Shown: positions 9,687-18,581, counted from the stretch's first letter. The stretch is DNA of 64,000 nucleotides from Eubacterium sp. (GCA_017430325.1 JAFRNE010000032.1:1-64000), one strand, 5' to 3'. Numbers and translations are program-made. The notes: a model not told the origin generated them from the letters alone.

Positions 9687-9908
9687 TTATTTACTTTCAT
9701 CCGCAAATGCGTCATCCATGCCTTCCATAAGTGTCGGAACCGAGCATGCAAGGTCGCCCTTTGCGCAGTCTATACATCCCATGGTTTCAACCGTTTTACC
9801 GGCCTCAGCCTCAGGATCAATGGTCACATTGATATGACCTGTTCCGCTCTCAACCATACTGTCGAGCATTGCAACTATATCATTTACGTCGTTTAATTTA
9901 TCTGCCAT
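9687..9908 (-). CDS. Small Cys-bearing partial paralogue of the PFL glycyl-radical domain
   Basis: 73 residues. The first half resembles the start of the neighbouring glycyl-radical subunit (shared MA start, V-MLD--V, G-GHxNV spacing), so it looks like a duplicated N-terminal half of that domain. The radical loop RVSGYAV is absent. Instead the second half carries CIDCAKGDLAC, a CX2CX6C set at residues 45, 48 and 55, and an acidic end. GGAG lies seven bases before the ATG, and the gene sits tightly between the large (18-base gap) and small (21-base gap) PFL genes, so it is almost certainly translated. Function unknown; a docking, metal-binding, redox-sensing or radical-protecting partner of the split enzyme are possibilities by inference only. 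Confidence 0.8.
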   Translation of the reverse strand: MADKLNDVNDIVAMLDSMVESGTGHINVTIDPEAEAGKTVETMGCIDCAKGDLACSVPTLMEGMDDAFADESK

Positions 9909-9926
9909 AAACAGTCTCCACGCAGA

Positions 9927-11981
9927 TTACTGCTTGTCAAGTCCAAGATCAACGTCAAGGTCTCCTGCGAATACCTGATCTTCCTTACCAAGTGCGTTAG
10001 GGATGATAGAGAATGTATTTGAAATACCATCCTGTGCATACTCAAATGGAAGCTTAGCTACTGAAGAAAGTGAAGCGTAAGCGCCGTGTGTATCTCTTCT
10101 GTGCATTGGGTTAGCACCAGGAGCAAGAGGCTGACCATGCTTTCTTCCGCAAGGTGTATCACCTGTGTTCTTACCATATGTTACGTTTGAAGTAATTGTA
10201 AGAACTGACATTGTAGGGAATGAGTTTCTGTAAACATGATGTGAACGGATCTTCTTCATGAATGTTGAAACAAGGTTAGCTGCGATCTCGTCAACTCTGT
10301 CATCATTGTTACCATACTTAGGGAATTCTCCCTCTGTTCTGTAGCTTACTACGATACCCTGCTCATTTCTGATTGGATAAACCTTAGCATACTTGATAGC
10401 TGAAAGTGAGTCAGCTACGCACGAGAGACCTGCAATACCTGTTGCGAAGTATCTTCTAACATCTCTGTCATGAAGAGCCATCTGGATTCTCTCATAAGCA
10501 TACTTGTCATGCATGTAGTGGATGATGTTAAGAGCACTTACGTAAACTCTTGCAAGCCAATCCATCATCTGATCATACTTGTGCATTACTTCATCGAAAT
10601 CAAGAGCGTCATCAGATGTGATAGGTCTGTACTCAGGACCAACCTGAACACCTGTACACTCATCAACACCACCGTTGATAGCGTAAAGGAGACACTTAGC
10701 AAGGTTAGCACGTGCTCCGAAGAACTGCATTTCCTTACCGATTCTCATTGAAGATACGCAGCAAGCGATACCGTAATCATCACCATGAACAACTCTCATC
10801 ATATCATCGTTCTCGTACTGGATTGAAGATGACTTGATAGACATCTTAGCGCAGTACTGCTTCCAGTTGATTGGAAGTCTTGTTGACCAGAGAACTGTAA
10901 GGTTTGGTTCAGGTGCTGTACCAAGGTTGTCAAGTGTGTGGAGGTAACGGAATGACATCTTAGAAACAAGTGTACGTCCATCGATACCCATACCACCAAG
11001 TGATTCTGTTACCCAAACCGGGTCACCAGCGAAGATCCGGTTGTACTCAGGTGTTCTTGCGAACTTAACGAGACGAAGCTTCATGATGAAGTGGTCTACG
11101 AACTCCTGAATCTGAGACTCTGTAAATGTACCATTTGCAAGGTCTCTCTCTGCATAGCAGTCAAGGAATGTAGCTGTACGGCCAAGTGACATTGCAGCAC
11201 CGTTCTGCTCCTTTACTGCTCCGAGGTAACCAAAGTATGTCCACTGAATAGCTTCCTGTACGTTTGTAGCAGGCTTAGAAATATCGAAGCCATAGAAAGA
11301 AGCCATAGTCTTGAGCTCCTTAAGAGCCTTGATCTGCTCAGAGATCTCTTCCTTACCTCTGATAACGTCATCCGTGTACTCTGTACCAAATGAAATCTTC
11401 TGATCTTCCTTATCAGCTACAAGGTAATCAATACCATAAAGAGCTACTCTTCTGTAGTCGCCGATGATACGTCCACGTCCGTATGCATCTGGAAGACCTG
11501 TGATAATGTGATTTGAACGGCATTTTCTGATCTCTGCATCATATACATCGAAAACGCCTGCATTGTGTGTCTTTCTGTGGATTGTGAAGAACTCAACGAT
11601 CTCTGGATCTACTGTATAGCCGTTATCTGCACAAGCCTTCTCAGCCATACGGATACCACCATATACGTTCATTCCTCTCTTGAATGGCTTATCTGTCTGA
11701 ACGCCAACGATTGTCTCTTTGCTCTTATCAAGATAACCAGCCTGGTGTGAAGTAAGTGTAGATACTACCTTAGTATCCATGTCAACTACTCCGCCCTTTT
11801 CTCTCTCAAGCTTAGAAAGCTCAAGAACCTGCTGCCATAAATCCTTTGTGTTCTGTGTAGGGTCTGCGAGGAAAGAATCATCTCCCTCATACGGAGTATA
11901 GTTCTTCTGAATGAAATCACGAACGTTTACTTCCTTCTGCCACTTGCCACCTACGAAGCCATTCCAACCTGTTGCTTCCAT
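9927..11981 (-). CDS. pflB: Pyruvate formate-lyase large (catalytic) subunit, lacking the glycyl-radical domain
   Basis: 684 residues, against about 740-760 for a complete PFL. PFL converts pyruvate plus CoA to acetyl-CoA plus formate in anaerobic fermentation. The N-terminal [19 protein letters not shown], substrate-binding regions and the adjacent active-site cysteines ([21 protein letters not shown]407-C408) are all present. The protein stops after [18 protein letters not shown], just where an ordinary PFL continues into its glycyl-radical domain. That domain is encoded two genes downstream in the same operon. AGGAGG precedes the ATG. A ribosome site in front of each of the three genes argues that this is a genuine split, not a sequencing frameshift. 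Confidence 0.95.
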   Translation of the reverse strand: MEATGWNGFVGGKWQKEVNVRDFIQKNYTPYEGDDSFLADPTQNTKDLWQQVLELSKLEREKGGVVDMDTKVVSTLTSHQAGYLDKSKETIVGVQTDKPFKRGMNVYGGIRMAEKACADNGYTVDPEIVEFFTIHRKTHNAGVFDVYDAEIRKCRSNHIITGLPDAYGRGRIIGDYRRVALYGIDYLVADKEDQKISFGTEYTDDVIRGKEEISEQIKALKELKTMASFYGFDISKPATNVQEAIQWTYFGYLGAVKEQNGAAMSLGRTATFLDCYAERDLANGTFTESQIQEFVDHFIMKLRLVKFARTPEYNRIFAGDPVWVTESLGGMGIDGRTLVSKMSFRYLHTLDNLGTAPEPNLTVLWSTRLPINWKQYCAKMSIKSSSIQYENDDMMRVVHGDDYGIACCVSSMRIGKEMQFFGARANLAKCLLYAINGGVDECTGVQVGPEYRPITSDDALDFDEVMHKYDQMMDWLARVYVSALNIIHYMHDKYAYERIQMALHDRDVRRYFATGIAGLSCVADSLSAIKYAKVYPIRNEQGIVVSYRTEGEFPKYGNNDDRVDEIAANLVSTFMKKIRSHHVYRNSFPTMSVLTITSNVTYGKNTGDTPCGRKHGQPLAPGANPMHRRDTHGAYASLSSVAKLPFEYAQDGISNTFSIIPNALGKEDQVFAGDLDVDLGLDKQ

Positions 11982-12013
11982 GTTTCAAAATCCTCCTTGA
12001 AAATATAATATAG

Positions 12014-12077
12014 TTAAGTGGTCGAGATCTTTCGATCCCACTTTAGCCTGACGGTCCTAAATCTCCGTCCGGCCTTG
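12014..12077 (-). other. Structured 5' leader of the pfl mRNA
   Basis: Between the predicted pfl promoter (start near 12199) and the pflB ATG lie about 215 untranslated bases. Two inverted repeats are visible: AAGTGG/CCACTT enclosing TCGA/TCGA, and GACGG/CCGTC. No known riboswitch family is recognised and no terminator run follows them. Confidence 0.4.
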
Positions 12078-12205
12078 TATTTTTATGATGGAGCTCCTCT
12101 TGCAAAGGTTTGTCATACTTTTTTAACAATTTCCAGTATGAAGTATCTTTCAGCGCCTTTTTCGAAAAATGGCGAAAATACAAGAGTTGCCGCCTGTCTG
12201 ATTAC

Positions 12206-12234
12206 ATTATAAATTGTTATTGTATACACGTCAA
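12206..12234 (-). promoter_or_regulatory. Sigma-A-type promoter for the split pfl operon
   Basis: On the minus strand TTGACG and TATAAT are separated by exactly 17 bases. The spacer begins with TGTATACA, half of the palindrome found 45 bases further upstream, so a repressor bound there would occlude polymerase. Confidence 0.75.
12221..12228. promoter_or_regulatory. Operator half-site TGTATACA inside the pfl promoter spacer
   Basis: TGTATACA directly abuts the -35 hexamer. It matches one arm of the palindromes at 12275-12293 and 35915-35929. Confidence 0.5.
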
Positions 12235-12274
12235 TGCAAAAAGGTTAAGTTATTGTACTTTTTTCAGTACATAT

Positions 12275-12293
12275 ATTGTATACAGTATACAAT
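12275..12293. promoter_or_regulatory. Palindromic operator (GntR-type) between pfl and rsbU
   Basis: ATTGTATACAGTATACAAT is a perfect 9-bp inverted repeat with a one-base centre. It lies between the divergent pfl and phosphatase promoters. Its 15-base core TGTATACAGTATACA differs by one central base from the palindrome before ispE. GTATAC-cored palindromes are typical of GntR/FadR-type regulators; the link to the GntR protein at 34144-34815 is inference. Confidence 0.65.
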
Positions 12294-12355
12294 CTCACCC
12301 TATTCCATCTCCCATTATCATTCCTTTTATGAGCCGTCCCTTTCACTAATCGTGA

Positions 12356-12385
12356 TTGACACTCTTTTATTACATATTCTATAAT
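12356..12385 (+). promoter_or_regulatory. Sigma-A-type promoter for the RsbU-like phosphatase gene
   Basis: TTGACA and TATAAT, both consensus, are spaced 18 bases apart and end 63 bases before the ATG at 12449. Confidence 0.75.
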
Positions 12386-12448
12386 TGAAACGGAGTTTTT
12401 TATTAATTTCTACTTTTCTCAAAATTATAGAGGACACATCAATAACTC

Positions 12449-14248
12449 ATGAAAAAAGATATAGATAAACGTAAAAACAACAATAAACAAAAATACAGTC
12501 TCGCCGGTCTTGTACTGATCTTCTCTATGCTGGCGACCATTCTTACGGGAGTCTTGTCGTATTTTATACTTAGAAACAGTACGAAGAAGAACGTGCTGAA
12601 CGCAAAGCAGCAGCTGGCGGTAGAGATAAAGGAAGACATCGTGCATACCATCAAGCAATTCCCGACCTATGAATGGCTGATCACCTACTGGTACCAGAAC
12701 AAGGATACGATGGAGGTCGAATATTACGACAGCGAGGTTACTCTCCAAAAAGCCAGGGACTTCGCAGCAAGAACCGGTCTGGCAACCGATTACGTGACCA
12801 TGGAGGATCTTGCGGCACTTTCGGAAGAGGATTGCAGACTTTACGCTGAGATCATTTACAATCAGACGCTGCAGCTCATCAATCTGTTAAAGAATAACTA
12901 TCAGTCAGCTTATCTGAGTATCACTGTGGCCAGCCCGGACTACTCACAGCAGACCTTTATCATAAGCGGAGCGTCTCCCGGTCAGAATCGCGGAAGCGGT
13001 ATGGATGATGCCTTCGTTATCGGCGTTATAATGGATACCACCAAAGAACAGAAAAAGGGTCTTCAGGATGCCGTGGCCGGCAAAAACAGCATGATAAAAT
13101 ACGGGCATTACCTGGACGCCTACGGTTATGTATTGGATATAATGGACGGCTACCACGTTGTCGTGGATGTTGTTTATGATACTTCCGATCTTACCCGCGA
13201 AACGGATTCACAGGTATTATCGGATATGTTCCTGTTTGTCCTGCTGCAGGGCAGTCTGGCACTCTTCCTGTACATCCTGACGTATTTCCAGTCCGTTCGT
13301 CCTATCAATCGCATACAGAGAGACGTAAACAACTACAGGAAAAATAAGGACAGCGAAAAGGTGCTTAAGAGCCTTGGAAAGATACATCTGAAGAACGAGC
13401 TTGGTTCTCTTTCGGAAAACATCTCCGAGATGATCGTCTCAATAGATCAGTATCTGGAAGATATCCAGACCATCACCTCAGAGAAAGAAAAGATTGCTGC
13501 CGAGCTAAGTGTCGCAACGCAAATACAGGCGGAAATGCTTCCTTCAACCTTCCCTGCCTTCCCGGACAGAAAGGAATTCGATCTTTATGCCACCATGACT
13601 CCGGCCAAGGATGTCGGCGGAGATTTCTATGATTTCTTCCTCGTGGATGACGATCATATCGGTCTTGTCATCGCCGATGTTTCCGGCAAGGGTATCCCGG
13701 CGGCCCTCTTCATGGTCAATTCAAAGACGAGGATACAGAATCAGGCGATGCTTGGTAAATCACCTGCGGAAATACTTAATGCGGTAAATGAGCAGATATG
13801 CGCTATAAATAAGAGCGGTTTCTTTGTAACCGTGTGGATCGCGATCATCGACCTTACCACAGGAAAGGGACTCGCGGCAAATGCCGGTCACGAGCATCCG
13901 GTCATCCGACATAAGGACGGTTCCTATGAGCTGGTAAAATATAAGCACTCCCTCATGGTCGGTGCACTGGATAGCACTCAATACACAGAGCATGAGTTCC
14001 TTCTTAAGCCGGGTGACAGTATATTTGTCTACACAGACGGTGTTCCCGAGGCCACAAATACCAACAAAGAACAATTCAGCATCGGCCGTATGCTTAACTC
14101 ACTGAATTCCCACAGCAAGGATTCTCTGCGGGAGCTCCTTCCAAATGTCAAAAAAGACATAGACGATTTCGCAGGCGATGCCGTTCAGTTCGATGATATT
14201 ACAATGCTCGGTTTCGACTACTACGGACCTGCAGGTAAGGAAGAATAA
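12449..14248 (+). CDS. Membrane-bound SpoIIE/RsbU-type PP2C serine phosphatase with HAMP domain
   Basis: 599 residues. Layout: cytoplasmic KKK-rich start, membrane helix about 18-41, extracytoplasmic sensor region 42-255, second helix about 258-280 (MFLFVLLQGSLALFLYI), HAMP linker and coiled coil to about 360, then a PP2C/SpoIIE catalytic domain. Catalytic signatures are all present: DVGGDFYDFF near 388, ADVSGKGIPAALFM, NAGHEHPV, YTDGVPEA and DDITML. Such enzymes dephosphorylate anti-anti-sigma proteins in partner-switching pathways. No STAS or HATPase anti-sigma partner is encoded nearby, so its target must be elsewhere. The weak ribosome site (GAGG 14 bases before ATG) suggests modest expression. 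It is transcribed divergently from pfl and shares the palindromic operator region. Confidence 0.9.
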   Translation: MKKDIDKRKNNNKQKYSLAGLVLIFSMLATILTGVLSYFILRNSTKKNVLNAKQQLAVEIKEDIVHTIKQFPTYEWLITYWYQNKDTMEVEYYDSEVTLQKARDFAARTGLATDYVTMEDLAALSEEDCRLYAEIIYNQTLQLINLLKNNYQSAYLSITVASPDYSQQTFIISGASPGQNRGSGMDDAFVIGVIMDTTKEQKKGLQDAVAGKNSMIKYGHYLDAYGYVLDIMDGYHVVVDVVYDTSDLTRETDSQVLSDMFLFVLLQGSLALFLYILTYFQSVRPINRIQRDVNNYRKNKDSEKVLKSLGKIHLKNELGSLSENISEMIVSIDQYLEDIQTITSEKEKIAAELSVATQIQAEMLPSTFPAFPDRKEFDLYATMTPAKDVGGDFYDFFLVDDDHIGLVIADVSGKGIPAALFMVNSKTRIQNQAMLGKSPAEILNAVNEQICAINKSGFFVTVWIAIIDLTTGKGLAANAGHEHPVIRHKDGSYELVKYKHSLMVGALDSTQYTEHEFLLKPGDSIFVYTDGVPEATNTNKEQFSIGRMLNSLNSHSKDSLRELLPNVKKDIDDFAGDAVQFDDITMLGFDYYGPAGKEE

Positions 14249-14338
14249 TGAGCCTATGATAAATACGGCTTCGGTCTGCGGAAACAATAGTTATTCTTTT
14301 TTCCTCTAACTGATTATAAATATATTGAAAAGTTAGTC

Positions 14339-14368
14339 TTGCCTTACTCGTATTTCATGTAATATAAT
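14339..14368 (+). promoter_or_regulatory. Likely promoter of the ferredoxin gene
   Basis: TTGCCT, 18 bases, TATAAT. The -10 is consensus and the -35 weak. It lies about 115 bases before the ferredoxin ATG. Confidence 0.5.
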
Positions 14369-14390
14369 GCACTCAGATACAGAAGCAACG

Positions 14391-14423
14391 CCCAAAAAAC
14401 GTTGAATTTACGTTGTTTTTGGG
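14391..14423 (+). other. Hairpin in ferredoxin 5' leader
   Basis: CCCAAAAA and TTTTTGGG form perfect 8-bp arms around a 17-base middle that can itself pair (ACGT/ACGT). Near the predicted 5' end of the mRNA this may stabilise the transcript; an operator role is the alternative. Confidence 0.5.
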
Positions 14424-14484
14424 AATTTGCAGACAGTTTATCCTGTCTACGGACAGAATATAATTTATAAGGAGGGACAAAAAA

Positions 14485-14655
14485 ATGGCATTTGTTATCG
14501 GTGAAGGATGCATCGGATGTGGTTCATGCGCAGCTGCATGTCCAGTAGGAGCTATCACAGAGGATGGCGGTGTTTACACAATCGATTCTAACGTATGTAT
14601 CAGCTGTGGTGCTTGTGCAGGTACATGTCCAATGGGAGTTATTAGCGAGGCTTAA
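14485..14655 (+). CDS. 2[4Fe-4S] ferredoxin
   Basis: A 56-residue protein. It has two clostridial-type cluster motifs, CIGCGSCAAACP at residues 9-20 and CISCGACAGTCP at 38-49, each CX2CX2CX3CP, which ligate two [4Fe-4S] clusters. It is a low-potential electron carrier for anaerobic oxidoreductases such as pyruvate:ferredoxin oxidoreductase, hydrogenase and Rnf. GGAGGGA lies eight bases before the ATG. It is monocistronic, with its own promoter-like sequence, a leader hairpin and a strong terminator, as expected for an abundant housekeeping ferredoxin. It is almost two internal copies of one half, the classic ferredoxin gene-duplication structure. Confidence 0.96.
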   Translation: MAFVIGEGCIGCGSCAAACPVGAITEDGGVYTIDSNVCISCGACAGTCPMGVISEA

Positions 14656-14682
14656 TAATCCTACGTAACACAAAACCTATCA

Positions 14683-14717
14683 AACAGAAGAGGAACCCCC
14701 TCTTCTGTTTTCTTTTT
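14683..14717 (+). terminator. Intrinsic terminator of the ferredoxin gene
   Basis: AACAGAAGAGG pairs with CCTCTTCTGTT around a five-base loop and is followed by TTCTTTTT. Confidence 0.92.
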
Positions 14718-15303
14718 GCCCAGAATCATTCGGGCAGGACGAGCCTCTGCCCGCCGCGCCGCCCGGCGGTTATCGCCGGAAAACAGATATCGCCCGGCGG
14801 GCGCATGAAAAAGAGCAGACAGTAAACTGCCTGCTCATAATTAGTGCATTTTAATTTTTGTTCTGATGATCTCTAACCATCCGTAGAATAATCTTTTTAA
14901 AAGAATCTGTCAGTTATCTGATCAGCCCACACCTGATCAGCAAATATCTCTTTTCTCTCCGGCGCACCTCCTCTCATGCCTGCATAATAAGTCCTTCTCT
15001 TTTGACCTCTGTCTGACAAGTAGAATCCGTGATAATTCAATATATTCCTGCCATCAGATCATGCAGTCAACACGGCTTCGTGCGCGGGATATGTAATTAT
15101 ATCTGTCGGTACGGCTGTTCCGTACCCTCTGAAAAATGTTCAAGAAAAGCGTACCGCAGTCTGCACCTCTTTTCAACCCTAAAATTGTGAAAGTTTTTTG
15201 AACAGCGTAAAAATATGTATTTTCCTCTTTACAGCAGAATTTTTTATGATAAACTATCAATAATATTTTTCCGGCACTATATTAATAGTATATAGTCCCA
15301 CAG
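14718..15303. other. Gene-poor interval with GC-rich palindromes and a minus-strand terminator
   Basis: No convincing gene is seen in about 590 bases. At 14740-14805 there is a GC-rich patch with nested palindromes (CCGGCG/CGCCGG, CGCCCGGCGGGCG) unlike the surrounding base composition. At 14808-14836 a stem GAGCAGACAGT/ACTGCCTGCTC is followed on the minus strand by five T, an intrinsic terminator with no minus-strand gene upstream of it. A small RNA transcribed leftward from this interval is possible. The rest (14840-15300) shows nothing I can assign. Confidence 0.45.
14808..14836 (-). terminator. Orphan intrinsic terminator on the minus strand
   Basis: An inverted repeat (GAGCAG and CTGCTC arms extended by CAGT/ACTG with one mismatch) is followed on the minus strand by TTTTT. 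No coding gene ends here. Confidence 0.6.
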
Positions 15304-15332
15304 TTGAGTACCATGTTAAAATATGGTATAAT
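15304..15332 (+). promoter_or_regulatory. Promoter of mecA
   Basis: TTGAGT, 17 bases, TATAAT, ending 37 bases before the mecA ATG. Confidence 0.75.
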
Positions 15333-15369
15333 ATATGTATCTATAAACAACAGATAATCGGTGAACGAT

Positions 15370-16392
15370 ATGAAGATAGAAAGAATAAGCGACAACCAGA
15401 TAAAGTGCACACTCAGCCGCCAGGATCTCGACGCAAAGAATATCAAAATTGCCGAGCTTGCTTACGGTACTGAGAAAGCGCGCGCACTTTTCAGAGAACT
15501 GATCGAGCAGGCTTCCGTTGAGCTGGATTTCGAAGTTGATGAATCTCCGCTCATGATAGAAGCAGTTCCGACCAGCATGGACAGCCTTGTCCTGATCGTC
15601 ACAAGAGTCGACAATCCTGATGAGCTTGATTCAAGATTCTCACGCTTCACTCACCTTTCATCAGACGACAATATAGAAGAGATCGAAGATTTCTCCGAAG
15701 ACGAAGAAGATGATGATGCAGTGGATGACAGCGATGACAGTGATGACAACGACGATATCTTCGGTCTTGACGAGCAGGGAAATAACGAATTTATCGATAT
15801 GATCAAGGCTGCTGAGGAGCGTATAAATGCCGCAGCAAATAAAGCTAAGGATGATGATAAAGCTCCGGAGGAGTCCGATTCCGATAAGCCTGCAGAAGAA
15901 AACAGTGAAGATAAGAATTCCATCAACTCTCTTCGCGACCAGATAAGAGAAGGTCTTTCGGGACTTATCTCAAGCATCGCAAAATCAGTTGAAGGAATGG
16001 CAGCAAACAGCGGTAACGGTGAGAATCCTCACATTGAGGCTGATATAACGATAGAAACTGTTTCTCATCCTCAGGCAACACCGCAGTCAGCATCTGAAAT
16101 TCCTTTCGACGTATACATCTTCAAGAATATTTCAGATGTGATCTCAGCCGCAAAGGATCTCAGCCGCATCTACTTCGGCGACAATACACTTTATAAGGAT
16201 GAGTCAACCGGAAGGTTCTACCTCTACATTACCAACAATGCCAACTCACTTGAGGATTACCTCCGCACCCAGCAGATACTTATCCGCTACGCCGCAAAGT
16301 GCCGTACAACTTACGCATCGATCTCATACTACAACGAGCACTTCAAGGTCATCCGCAGGAAGAACGCACTGCAGCTGATGGCGACAATTTAA
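15370..16392 (+). CDS. mecA: Adaptor protein MecA (ClpC adaptor)
   Basis: 340 residues from the ATG at 15370, which matches the family start (MKIERISDNQIKCTLSRQDL) and has GGTGA five bases upstream; an in-frame GTG at 15361 is less likely. MecA presents substrates to the ClpC AAA+ protease and takes part in competence, stress and sporulation control. The N-terminal substrate-binding domain (about 1-85) and the C-terminal ClpC-binding domain (about 240-340, SRIYFGDNTLYKDESTGRFY, YASISYYNEHFKVI) are clear. Between them is an unusually long acidic, Ser/Asp/Glu-rich linker of about 150 residues, making the protein longer than the 220-residue Bacillus MecA. A bidirectional terminator follows. Confidence 0.92.
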   Translation: MKIERISDNQIKCTLSRQDLDAKNIKIAELAYGTEKARALFRELIEQASVELDFEVDESPLMIEAVPTSMDSLVLIVTRVDNPDELDSRFSRFTHLSSDDNIEEIEDFSEDEEDDDAVDDSDDSDDNDDIFGLDEQGNNEFIDMIKAAEERINAAANKAKDDDKAPEESDSDKPAEENSEDKNSINSLRDQIREGLSGLISSIAKSVEGMAANSGNGENPHIEADITIETVSHPQATPQSASEIPFDVYIFKNISDVISAAKDLSRIYFGDNTLYKDESTGRFYLYITNNANSLEDYLRTQQILIRYAAKCRTTYASISYYNEHFKVIRRKNALQLMATI

Positions 16393-16412
16393 ATTAATAA
16401 TATTTATCACAC

Positions 16413-16455
16413 AAAAAAACACATGGCTTAAATCCTAAGCCATGTGTTTTTGTTT
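16413..16455. terminator. Bidirectional terminator between mecA and transketolase genes
   Basis: ACACATGGCTTA and TAAGCCATGTGT form a 12-bp stem flanked by an A run and a T run, so it works for mecA (+) and tkt (-). Confidence 0.93.
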
Positions 16456-16467
16456 ATGTTTTATATC

Positions 16468-18444
16468 TTATTTTAAAGCCTCAACTACAGCGTCAGCAGT
16501 AATTCCAAAGTGAGGGAACAGCTTTCCTGCAGGTGCAGAAGCTCCGAAGCTTCTCATTCCTACAAACTTGCCGTCGAGTCCGATGTATTTGCCCCATCCG
16601 AACTCGCTGAGTGCCTCAACAGCAACTCTCTTTCTTACAGCCTTTGGAAGAACAGCCTCCTTGTACTCTTCGCTCTGATCCTCGAAGAGGTCTACGCAAG
16701 GCATACTTACTACTCTTACGTCTACACCGTCCTCTGCAAGACGTGCCTTAGCTTCAACTGCAAGCTGAACCTCTGAACCTGTTGCGATGATGATCGCATC
16801 CGGAACTTCCTTAGTAGAATCAGCAAGTATATATCCACCCTTAAGAGCATCCTTTCCTGAGCCGTCAAGCTGTGGAAGGTTCTGTCTTGTAAGTACGAGT
16901 GCTGAAGGTGCATCCTTCTTAGTAAGTGCAAAATACCATGCAGCAGCAGTCTCAGCCGCATCAGCCGGTCTCCATACATAGAAGTTTGGAAGAGCTCTCA
17001 GCATTGCAAGCTGCTCGATCGGCTGATGAGTAGGTCCATCCTCGCCAACTCCGATACTGTCGTGTGTAAGTACGAAAGTAAGCGGTGCATGCATAAGTGC
17101 GGAAAGTCTTGCCATAGGCTTAACATAGTCGCTGAATACGAAGAAGGTTGAAACGAATGGCTTAAGTCCGCCGTGGAGGTAGATACCGTTTCCGATAGCA
17201 GCCATTGCAAGCTCTCTGACACCGAAGTGCATATTGCAGCCTTCAGGAGTCTCCTTAGAGAAATCACCCTTGTCAGCCATGTATGTCTTTGTTGAAGGTG
17301 CAAGGTCTGCAGCACCTCCGAACATATTTGGAACGATGTCCTTAGCGAGGTTGATGATCTTGCCGGAAACGTTTCTTGTTGCCTCAGGCTTATCAACTAC
17401 CTTCCAGAAGTTTTCATTATCGTAAAGCTTCTCAGCTTCATTTCCGTTGAAATACTTGTCCCAGAGTTCCTTCATCTCAGGATATGCAGCGAAGTATTTC
17501 TCCATAAGTGCATTCCAGTCATCCTCGTAAGCCTGGTTAGCCTTAGCGATAGATGCATAGTTGTCGTAAACGTCCTGAGGAACCTTGAATGGCTCTGTCT
17601 CTTCCCAGCCAAGATTCTCACGAAGTGCTGCTACGTTGTCAACACCGAGAGGCTCGCCGTGAGCTGAAGCCTTGCCTTCCTTAGCAGGGCAGCCGGCACC
17701 GATCTTAGTCTTGATCTCGATGAAGGAAGGTCTGGTCTTGTCAGCCTTAGCCTCTTCGATAGCCTTAGCGATAGCATCAACATCTGTTCCGTCTTCAACG
17801 CGAAGTGTCTGGAAACCAAATGCCTCAAAACGCTTCTGAACGTTCTCACGGAAGGCGATATTTGTGCCACCCTCGATTGAAATATCATTTGAATCGTAAA
17901 GTACGATCAGCTTCTCAAGTCCGAGTGTTCCTGCAAGAGAGAATGCCTCATAAGAGATACCCTCCATCATACATCCGTCGCCGCCGAGTACATATGTATA
18001 GTGATCAACTACCGGGAAGCCTTCCTTGTTAAATACGCTTGCAAGGTGCTTCTCAGCGATAGCCATACCTGTTGCCATAGCCATACCTGCTCCGAGAGGT
18101 CCTGTTGTAGCCTCTACACCAATTGTGTGGCCATACTCCGGATGTCCCGGTGTAAGACTTCCGAACTGACGGAAGTTGCTGAGATCCTCAGCTGTAAGTC
18201 CGTATCCGAAAAGGTGAAGCAGTGAATAAAGGAGCATAGAACCGTGTCCGCCTGAGAGGATGAATCTGTCACGATTCTCCCACTTAGGGTTAGCCGGATT
18301 GTGTCTGAGATACTTTGCCCAGAGTGTGTAAGCCATTGGAGCTGCACCGAGAGGAAGTCCCGGATGTCCTGAGTTGGCCTTCTGGATAGCATCAGCCGAA
18401 AGGATCCTGATCGCATTGATTGATTTTGTTTCGATAGGTGTCAT
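16468..18444 (-). CDS. tkt: Transketolase
   Basis: 658 residues, full length. It transfers two-carbon ketol units between pentose, tetrose and hexose phosphates in the non-oxidative pentose phosphate pathway and uses ThDP and a divalent metal. Visible: [15 protein letters not shown] near residue 26, [18 protein letters not shown], the pyrophosphate/metal motif [14 protein letters not shown] near 154, the pyrimidine-domain [19 protein letters not shown] near 465, and a normal C-terminal domain ending at [16 protein letters not shown]. It is a stand-alone gene with a terminator on its downstream side and a divergent membrane-protein gene upstream. Confidence 0.97.
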   Translation of the reverse strand: MTPIETKSINAIRILSADAIQKANSGHPGLPLGAAPMAYTLWAKYLRHNPANPKWENRDRFILSGGHGSMLLYSLLHLFGYGLTAEDLSNFRQFGSLTPGHPEYGHTIGVEATTGPLGAGMAMATGMAIAEKHLASVFNKEGFPVVDHYTYVLGGDGCMMEGISYEAFSLAGTLGLEKLIVLYDSNDISIEGGTNIAFRENVQKRFEAFGFQTLRVEDGTDVDAIAKAIEEAKADKTRPSFIEIKTKIGAGCPAKEGKASAHGEPLGVDNVAALRENLGWEETEPFKVPQDVYDNYASIAKANQAYEDDWNALMEKYFAAYPEMKELWDKYFNGNEAEKLYDNENFWKVVDKPEATRNVSGKIINLAKDIVPNMFGGAADLAPSTKTYMADKGDFSKETPEGCNMHFGVRELAMAAIGNGIYLHGGLKPFVSTFFVFSDYVKPMARLSALMHAPLTFVLTHDSIGVGEDGPTHQPIEQLAMLRALPNFYVWRPADAAETAAAWYFALTKKDAPSALVLTRQNLPQLDGSGKDALKGGYILADSTKEVPDAIIIATGSEVQLAVEAKARLAEDGVDVRVVSMPCVDLFEDQSEEYKEAVLPKAVRKRVAVEALSEFGWGKYIGLDGKFVGMRSFGASAPAGKLFPHFGITADAVVEALK

Positions 18445-18581
18445 AGTTTTTTCTCACTTTCTATAATACTCTATTATGGTTACTTCAGCCCTTATATTCA
18501 GGGCATCGTTCTTTTTATCCTTTTTCTCACAGCGAAAGTATAGCATAAATATTCTTTGGTGAAAAGTAGAAAGAAGTGTGA

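Noticed and set aside
15054..15260. 68-codon minus-strand open frame before mecA
   Set aside because: No ribosome site, no promoter, unusual composition; more likely chance in an AT-rich interval.
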